From: Planctomonas deserti
GTDB taxonomy: Bacteria; Actinomycetota; Actinomycetes; Actinomycetales; Microbacteriaceae
Assembly: GCF_003067705.1 (NCBI RefSeq)
Contig: NZ_QANL01000002.1
Location: forward strand, 496,001 to 560,000
Length of the DNA: 64,000 bases
Direction: 5' to 3'
The position numbers were made by a program, and so were the translations under genes. A model generated the notes under the pieces. It saw nothing but the letters and a program-made list of their open reading frames with translations. It searched no databases and was not told the origin of the DNA. Shown here in pieces: positions 59,040 to 64,000 of this stretch; within the stretch, counting starts at the first letter, position 1; each line of letters opens with the position of its first letter.

Positions 59040-59702
59040 ATGGCAAACGACAACCGTCTCGTCGCCGAGCAGCGCGAGAAGTTCGGCAAGGGCGCGGCCC
59101 GCAAGCTGCGCGCCGCCGGCAAGATCCCCGCCGTCCTCTACGGCCACGGCACCGAGCCCCAGCACCTCACCCTTCCGGGCCACGAGGTCATGCTGATCCT
59201 GCGCAAGGCGAACGCCGTGCTCGAGCTCGACATCTCCGGCGCCAACCAGCTCGCGCTGGTGAAGGACGTGCAGAAGGACCCCGTGCGTCAGATCATCGAG
59301 CACGTCGACCTCGTCGTCATCCGCGCCGGTGAGCGCGTCACCGTCGACATCCCCGTCACGGTCGAGGGCGAGCCCGCGGGCGACGGCGTCGTGACCGTGG
59401 AGAACACCACGCTGTCGATCGAGGCCGAGGCCACGCACATCCCCGAGCGACTCATCGTCAGCGTCGAGGGCCTCGCCGAGGGCTCCCACCTGCTGGCCTC
59501 GCAGGTGAAGCTGCCCGCCGGCTCCACCCTGCTCACCGACCCCGACACGCTCGTGCTCGCCGTCTCCAGCGGCGAGATGGACACCGAGACCGACGCCGGT
59601 ACGGCTGAGGCCGAGGGCGACGAGGGCGTCGAGATCGAGGGCGAGGGCGGCGCCGCCAACGACGAGATGGTCGACGCGGACACCGAGAAGCCGACCGAGT
59701 AG
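59040..59702 (+). CDS. rplY: 50S ribosomal protein L25/general stress protein Ctc
   Basis: A 220-residue 5S rRNA-binding protein. The L25 domain (about 1-95) starts with EQREKFGKGAARKLRAAGKIPAVLYGHG, and the TL5/Ctc beta domain (about 100-190) follows with VDIPVTVEGEPAGDGVVTVENTTL. The last 35 residues are very acidic (EAEGDEGVEIEGEGG), as in other actinobacteria. AAGGAG lies ten bases before the ATG. Followed by a strong hairpin, then pth, the usual order. Confidence 0.96.
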   Translation: MANDNRLVAEQREKFGKGAARKLRAAGKIPAVLYGHGTEPQHLTLPGHEVMLILRKANAVLELDISGANQLALVKDVQKDPVRQIIEHVDLVVIRAGERVTVDIPVTVEGEPAGDGVVTVENTTLSIEAEATHIPERLIVSVEGLAEGSHLLASQVKLPAGSTLLTDPDTLVLAVSSGEMDTETDAGTAEAEGDEGVEIEGEGGAANDEMVDADTEKPTE

Positions 59703-59737
59703 TCTCGCCGCTTCCCGCGGAAGACGCTCACGTCTCG

Positions 59738-59778
59738 CGAGCCTGCCGGAACCGTCCACGGACGTTCCGGCAGGCTCG
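59738..59778 (+). terminator. Hairpin downstream of rplY
   Basis: CGAGCCTGCCGGAA pairs with TTCCGGCAGGCTCG (14 bp) and an inner CGTCC/GGACG extends the stem. Only two T residues follow. Confidence 0.75.
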
Positions 59779-59832
59779 TTCCGCGTGCGGATGCAGAATC
59801 CGTGTGCGCGGGAGCAGAGGAGGAGAGAAGCG

Positions 59833-60420
59833 ATGGAGAACAACACCTGGCTCGTGGTGGGCCTCGGCAACCCCGGACCCGGCTACGCGGGCAATCGCCA
59901 CAACGTGGGCCAGATGGTGCTCGCCGAGCTCGCCGACCGGCTGCGCGCGACGTTCAAGTCGCACCGGACGAACGCCACGGTCGCCGAGGGGCGCACCTTC
60001 GCCGCGGGACCGAAGCTCGTGCTGGCCAAGCCCAACACCTTCATGAACGTCTCCGGCGGCCCCGTCGCCAACCTGCTCCGCTTCTACTCGCTGCAGCCGG
60101 ACCGCCTCATCGTCGTGCATGACGAGCTCGACATCCCGTTCGACACGCTGCGCCTCAAGTTCGGCGGCGGGCACGGCGGCCACAACGGCGTGCGCGACAT
60201 CATCGCGGCGGTCGGCACGGGCGACTTCATCCGGGTGCGCGTCGGCGTCGGCCGGCCCCCGGGCCGCCAGCCCGCCGCCGACTTCGTGCTGCGCGACTTC
60301 TCCTCGACGGAGCGCCAGTCGCTGCCGAACGTGCTCGCCGACGCCGCGGACGCGGTCGAGCAGATCGGCGCCGAGGGCCTCACCGCGGCTCAGCTGCGCT
60401 TCCACACCGCGGCGGGGTAG
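59833..60420 (+). CDS. pth: Peptidyl-tRNA hydrolase
   Basis: A 195-residue enzyme that frees tRNA from stalled peptidyl-tRNA. Motifs in order: VVGLGNPGPGYAGNRHNVGQ with catalytic H23, KPNTFMNVSGGPV, VVHDELDIPF and GGGHGGHNGVRDI. The length is normal. The ATG has an AGGAGGAGAG site. Thirteen bases separate it from the convergent helicase gene. Confidence 0.96.
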   Translation: MENNTWLVVGLGNPGPGYAGNRHNVGQMVLAELADRLRATFKSHRTNATVAEGRTFAAGPKLVLAKPNTFMNVSGGPVANLLRFYSLQPDRLIVVHDELDIPFDTLRLKFGGGHGGHNGVRDIIAAVGTGDFIRVRVGVGRPPGRQPAADFVLRDFSSTERQSLPNVLADAADAVEQIGAEGLTAAQLRFHTAAG

Positions 60421-60433
60421 GAAAAGCCCACGG

Positions 60434-62191
60434 CTAGTCGACGCTAAGCAGGTCGTTCTCCTCGATCAGCTTCCGGGAGAGCACCTTGTAGCCCTCCTGC
60501 TCGAAGAAGACCGTGATGCGGTCCTCCTCGTGGCGCATCACGACACCGGGACCCCACTCGCGGTGCGTCACCGCGGCCTGCAGCGGATAGTCGTCGTCGC
60601 CCGCCTCCTCGAGCGCCTGCTCCTCGGTCGCCGGGACCTCGCCGCGGTCCAGCGGCGCCGGATCCTCGACGCCGAGCACGGTGGCCGCCTCGACGCGCGC
60701 CTCGCAGGTGTCGCAGTTGCCGCAGTCCGTGAGCCGCTCCTCGCCGAAGTAGCCGAGGAGGAACGCCCGACGGCAGTCGCGGGTCTCGGCGTACGCGCGC
60801 ATCATCTCGAGCCGGCTGCGCTCGATGCGCTCGCCCTCCTCCGCGGCCTGGCGGGCGCGTTCCGCCGCCTCGTCGGCGCCCACCGGGTCGACGATGCTGA
60901 CGCCCTTGCGGCCGGTCGCGACCACCCCCGCGTCGGCGAGCAGGTTCACGGGTCCGGTGACGGACCGGGTGGCCAGCTCGAGCTCGCGACCGATCTCCGC
61001 CGGCCGCACCGGACGCCCCGCGGCCTCGACGGCCCGGTACACGTTGCGGAGCCTGCCGCGATCGGCCGTGCGGGCGGTGAAGAACTTCTGCAGGGCCAGG
61101 TCCTCCGGCCGGTAGTGCAGGGCCGCGACCGCGGGCTCCCCGTCCCGGCCCGCCCGGCCGACCTCCTGGTAGTACTCGTCCACCGACTCCGGCACCGCGG
61201 CGTGCACGACGAAGCGCACGTTCGGCTTGTCGATGCCCATTCCGAATGCGGACGTGGCGACGACGACGTCGACCGTGTCCTCGTGGAACGCCTCGTGCAC
61301 CTCCGCGCGCGCCTTCGCGCTCAGTCCGCCGTGGTACGCGGCGGTGCTGATGCCCCGCTCGGCGAGTTCCTCCGCGAAGACCTCGCTGGCCTTGCGGGTG
61401 GCGACGTAGAGCAGCCCGGGCTTCGGCAGGTCCGCGACCTGATCGAGCACGGCGGCCCGCTTCTCGCCGTCACTCTCGTGCCGCGCGACGTCCAGGCGGA
61501 TGTTCGGCCGGTCGAACCCGCGGGTGAGCACGAGCGGGTCGTCCAGGCCGAGGCGCTCGGCGATCTCCCGCCGCACGGGGGAGGACCCGGTCGCCGTGAG
61601 CGCGATGACCCGCGGGCGGCCGAGGCGCTCGATCGCCGGTCCGAGGAACAGGTAGTCCGGACGGAAGTCGTGGCCCCACGAGGAGACGCAGTGCGCCTCG
61701 TCCACCACGAACAGGGCGACGCCGATGCCCTGCAGCCGCTCGATCACCTCGTCCTTGGCGAGCTGCTCCGGCGCGAGGAACGCGATGCGGGGCCCCTCGC
61801 CCTCGAGGATGCTCCAGGCCTCGTCGAGCTCCGCCGCAGTCCGGTTCGAGTTCAGGGCGACGGCGGGAGGGGCGTCCGGCGCGTCGGCGAGGCCGGCGAC
61901 CTGATCCTCCTGCAGCGCGATGAGGGGGGAGATCACGAGCGTGAGGCCATCGAGCAGCGCGGTGGAGAGCTGGTAGATCGCGGACTTGCCGTACCCGGTG
62001 GGCATGACGCCGAGCACGTTGCGGCCGGAGAGCACCGCCTCGACCGCCTCGAGCTGCCCGGTGTGCAGGTCGTCCCAGCCGAAGGACTCCCGCGCGATCT
62101 TCTCGATCTGCCGGCGATCGGACTGCCGGCGATCGGACTGCCGGCGGTTGGAGCGGGCGTCGGTGGTGCGGTCTGCGGTGGTCCTCGTCAC
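60434..62191 (-). CDS. RecQ family ATP-dependent DNA helicase
   Basis: A 585-residue superfamily 2 helicase. Walker A VMPTGYGKSAIYQL, DEAH in LFVVDEAHCVSSWGHDFRPDY, TATGSS, RGFDRPNI and the motif VI region YYQEVGRAGRDG are complete. The RecQ zinc cluster is CRRAFLLGYFGEERLTDCGNCDTC. There is no HRDC domain; the C-terminal 60 residues (HREWGPGVVMRHEEDRITVFFEQEGYKVL) form a small DUF3553-like domain. The N-terminus has RRQSD repeats from a 15-bp tandem repeat. GTG start. Confidence 0.93.
   Translation of the reverse strand: MTRTTADRTTDARSNRRQSDRRQSDRRQIEKIARESFGWDDLHTGQLEAVEAVLSGRNVLGVMPTGYGKSAIYQLSTALLDGLTLVISPLIALQEDQVAGLADAPDAPPAVALNSNRTAAELDEAWSILEGEGPRIAFLAPEQLAKDEVIERLQGIGVALFVVDEAHCVSSWGHDFRPDYLFLGPAIERLGRPRVIALTATGSSPVRREIAERLGLDDPLVLTRGFDRPNIRLDVARHESDGEKRAAVLDQVADLPKPGLLYVATRKASEVFAEELAERGISTAAYHGGLSAKARAEVHEAFHEDTVDVVVATSAFGMGIDKPNVRFVVHAAVPESVDEYYQEVGRAGRDGEPAVAALHYRPEDLALQKFFTARTADRGRLRNVYRAVEAAGRPVRPAEIGRELELATRSVTGPVNLLADAGVVATGRKGVSIVDPVGADEAAERARQAAEEGERIERSRLEMMRAYAETRDCRRAFLLGYFGEERLTDCGNCDTCEARVEAATVLGVEDPAPLDRGEVPATEEQALEEAGDDDYPLQAAVTHREWGPGVVMRHEEDRITVFFEQEGYKVLSRKLIEENDLLSVD
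62109..62153. repeat. 15-bp in-frame tandem repeat at the 5' end of the recQ-like gene
   Basis: Two perfect and one imperfect unit of CTGCCGGCGATCGGA encode SDRRQ repeats. Confidence 0.8.
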
Positions 62192-62330
62192 TCGATCCAG
62201 TGAAACAGGGCGAACCTGGAAGGACTCGGGGCTTGCAGAGGCGCCCGGCCCGGGCTAGGGCGGGCGCACCGTTCGCTGCCAGCGTGCCTTCCTGGACCGC
62301 GCTCGCGGGCGGGACGCGGGTGGGGGCACG

Positions 62331-62336
62331 TAGGCT
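62331..62336 (+). promoter_or_regulatory. -10 box, leaderless mfd
   Basis: TAGGCT, 6 bases before GTG 62343. Confidence 0.55.
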
Positions 62337-62342
62337 TGTGCA

Positions 62343-64000
62343 GTGATTCTCCAGGGCCTGCTTCCGGCGTTGTGCCGCGCCTCCACGTTCGACGCCGCCC
62401 TCGCCTCGTCCCACCGGGACGCGGACTTCTCGCTCACGGACGGGCTCCGGGCGCCGCTGCTCGCCGCGCTCCTCGGGCGACGCGGCAGCGGCGCGCGCGA
62501 CGGGGATCCGGCCGTGCCGGCGTCGCTGTTCGCGATCACCGCGACGGGCCGCGAGTCCGAGTCGTTGCGGGCCAGCCTTGCCGCCGTGGCGCCCGAGGCC
62601 GAGATCGTGGAGTTCCCGGCCTGGGAGACCCTGCCGCACGAGCGGCTCAGCCCGAGCGCGGAGATCGTCGGGAAGCGGCTGCGTGCCCTCCGCAGGCTGA
62701 AGGAGTGGGACGCCGCCCGCCTCCAGCAGGGCACCGCCGCGGCCGACGCCGCAGCGCGCCCGCTCGTGGTCGTGGCGTCCGTGCGCGCCGCCCTGCAGCC
62801 CGTCGCGTCGAACCTCACCGACCTGGATCCCGTGCTGCTGACCGTCGGCGGTCGCGGCTTCGACCTGTCCGCGCTGTCCCGCGACCTCATCGACCTGGCC
62901 TACGCGCGCGTCGACATGGTGACGCGCCGAGGCGAGTTCGCCGTGCGCGGCGGCATCCTCGACGTCTTCCCGTCGTTCGCCGACCACCCCGTGCGCGTCG
63001 AGTTCTTCGGCGACGAGGTGGACCAGATCCGCGAGTTCTCCGTCGCCGACCAGCGCTCGCTGCCGACGGACCTGACGTCGGTCGAGCTCGCCCCCAGCCG
63101 CGAGCTGCTGCTCACCGCCCCCGTCCGCCAGCGCGCGCGGGAGATGCGCGACGAGTTCCCCAGCCTGCGCGGCATGCTCGAGAAGATCTCCGAGGGCATC
63201 CCCGTCGAGGGCATGGAGAGTCTCGCGCCGGCCCTCGTCGAGCGGCTCGTCCCGGTGACGCACTACCTGCCCGCGGACACCGCGATCGCCGTCATCTCGC
63301 CGGAGCGGGTCGCGACCCGCGCGGTGAGCCTCGCCGAGACCAACCGGGAGTTCCTGTCCGCGGCGTGGAGCGCCGCCACGGCCGGGGCGGAGTCGCCCAT
63401 CGACCTCGCATCGGGCGACTTCCTCAGCCTCTCCGACCTCCGCGCGACGAAGCGCGATCGCCCGTGGTGGACGCTCAGCCAGTTCCAGGCGACGGACGTG
63501 CTGCCCGAGGAGCTCGAGATCGACGAGATCCTCACCGTCCGCATCGACGCGGACCCCGTGCCCAGCTTCCAGGGCAACGCGATGGGCGCCATCGAGCACG
63601 TCGCCGAGCGGCTGCGCGCAGGCTGGACCGTCGGCGTCGTCGCCCGCGGCGCCGGCCTGGTGGAGCGGGCCGCGGACGTCCTCGGCGAGCACGAGCTGCC
63701 CGCCCGCATCGTCGAGGACTTCCCGGTGGAGCCGGAGCCCGGCATCGCCTACCTGGTGCAGGCCGGGCTCGACTCGGGCTTCGAGCTCGCCGAGACGAAG
63801 CTCGCCGTGCTCACGGAGGGCGAGTTCTACGGGCGGTCCGCCGGATACGACTCCCGCCAGGTCAAGAAGCTGGCCACCCGTCGCAAGAACGTCGTCGACC
63901 CGCTGCAGCTGAAGCCGGGCGACTACGTGGTGCACTCCACCCACGGCATCGGCAAGTTCCTCGAGCTGACGCAGCGCGAGGTATCCACGGGTGGCCGCAA
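62343..64000 (+). CDS. mfd: Transcription-repair coupling factor, 3' end outside the window
   Basis: The first 552 residues of Mfd, which removes stalled RNA polymerase and recruits UvrA. The UvrB-like module is clear: EFPAWETLPHERLSPSAEIVGKRLRAL, MVTRRGEFAVRGGILDVFPSFADHPVRVEFFGDEVDQIREF, and then the start of the RNA polymerase-interacting domain LKPGDYVVHSTHGIGKFLELTQREV. The helicase domain lies beyond the edge. An Ala-rich insert AARLQQGTAAADAAARP lies near 130-145. The GTG is fixed by the leaderless -10 box. Confidence 0.95.
   Translation, partial: MILQGLLPALCRASTFDAALASSHRDADFSLTDGLRAPLLAALLGRRGSGARDGDPAVPASLFAITATGRESESLRASLAAVAPEAEIVEFPAWETLPHERLSPSAEIVGKRLRALRRLKEWDAARLQQGTAAADAAARPLVVVASVRAALQPVASNLTDLDPVLLTVGGRGFDLSALSRDLIDLAYARVDMVTRRGEFAVRGGILDVFPSFADHPVRVEFFGDEVDQIREFSVADQRSLPTDLTSVELAPSRELLLTAPVRQRAREMRDEFPSLRGMLEKISEGIPVEGMESLAPALVERLVPVTHYLPADTAIAVISPERVATRAVSLAETNREFLSAAWSAATAGAESPIDLASGDFLSLSDLRATKRDRPWWTLSQFQATDVLPEELEIDEILTVRIDADPVPSFQGNAMGAIEHVAERLRAGWTVGVVARGAGLVERAADVLGEHELPARIVEDFPVEPEPGIAYLVQAGLDSGFELAETKLAVLTEGEFYGRSAGYDSRQVKKLATRRKNVVDPLQLKPGDYVVHSTHGIGKFLELTQREVSTGGR

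Overview
The window is a stretch of high-GC actinobacterial chromosome. The core genes (metG, tatD, rsmA, ispE, glmU, prs, rplY, pth, mfd), the treXYZ operon, the DUF222/HNH gene, and the many intergenic copies of a palindrome with core GTCCCTGAGC-TTGTCGAAGGGAC all suggest a Microbacteriaceae relative; the genus cannot be fixed from the sequence alone. GC is high and even. About 56 protein genes and one tRNA-Gln (UUG) are supported, packed on both strands. No plasmid, phage, CRISPR, rRNA or transposase signal was seen.

Layout. 1-7160: a truncated metallophosphoesterase, a GNAT acetyltransferase, an MMPL exporter behind a perfect palindromic operator, a small acidic protein, DUF1697, an unknown protein, an MpaB-type oxygenase and DinB. 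7369-14956: an aldo/keto reductase and the treX-treY-treZ operon (glycogen to trehalose). 15175-21198: SRPBCC, DUF6328, AlkA glycosylase, FAD-linked oxidase, PrsW-like protease, DUF3072 and an orphan protein. 21339-27562: metG, tatD-rsmA-DUF4287-like, histidine phosphatase, ispE. 27710-38175: an ECF sigma factor with a C-terminal extension, a GT-C membrane glycosyltransferase, an ABC-F ATPase, metQ-metN-metI behind a structured leader, an alpha/beta hydrolase, a HAD hydrolase and a MarR regulator. 38313-42844: tRNA-Gln, glmU, prs, two small membrane proteins and an APC permease. 43102-51081: a DUF222/HNH protein set between repeat arrays, 6-phosphogluconate dehydrogenase, Nudix hydrolase, ABC exporter and a CYTH-CHAD protein. 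51152-58731: a divergent sugar-acid catabolic cluster. 59040-64000: rplY, pth, recQ-like helicase and the first part of mfd.

How genes work together. TreX debranches glycogen, TreY isomerises the chain end and TreZ releases trehalose; their reading frames overlap, so they are translationally coupled. MetQ/N/I form a methionine ABC importer. GlmU and Prs supply UDP-GlcNAc and PRPP. The 51-58.7 kb cluster joins a DUF1537 kinase, four dehydrogenases of four different families, an ACS-type MFS importer and a gluconokinase; with Gnd at 45-46 kb, gluconate could enter the pentose phosphate pathway. The aldolase and isomerase expected beside a DUF1537 kinase in the threonate/erythronate pathway are not present.

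Two genome-wide habits are visible. First, about 19 genes have a TANNNT-like -10 box placed 6-7 bases before the start codon, which is the pattern of leaderless mRNA; this was used to choose several starts. Second, gene 3' ends carry three separate families of palindromic repeats, or tandem repeats that run into stop codons, and they sit mainly between convergent genes. They may act as U-tract-free terminators.
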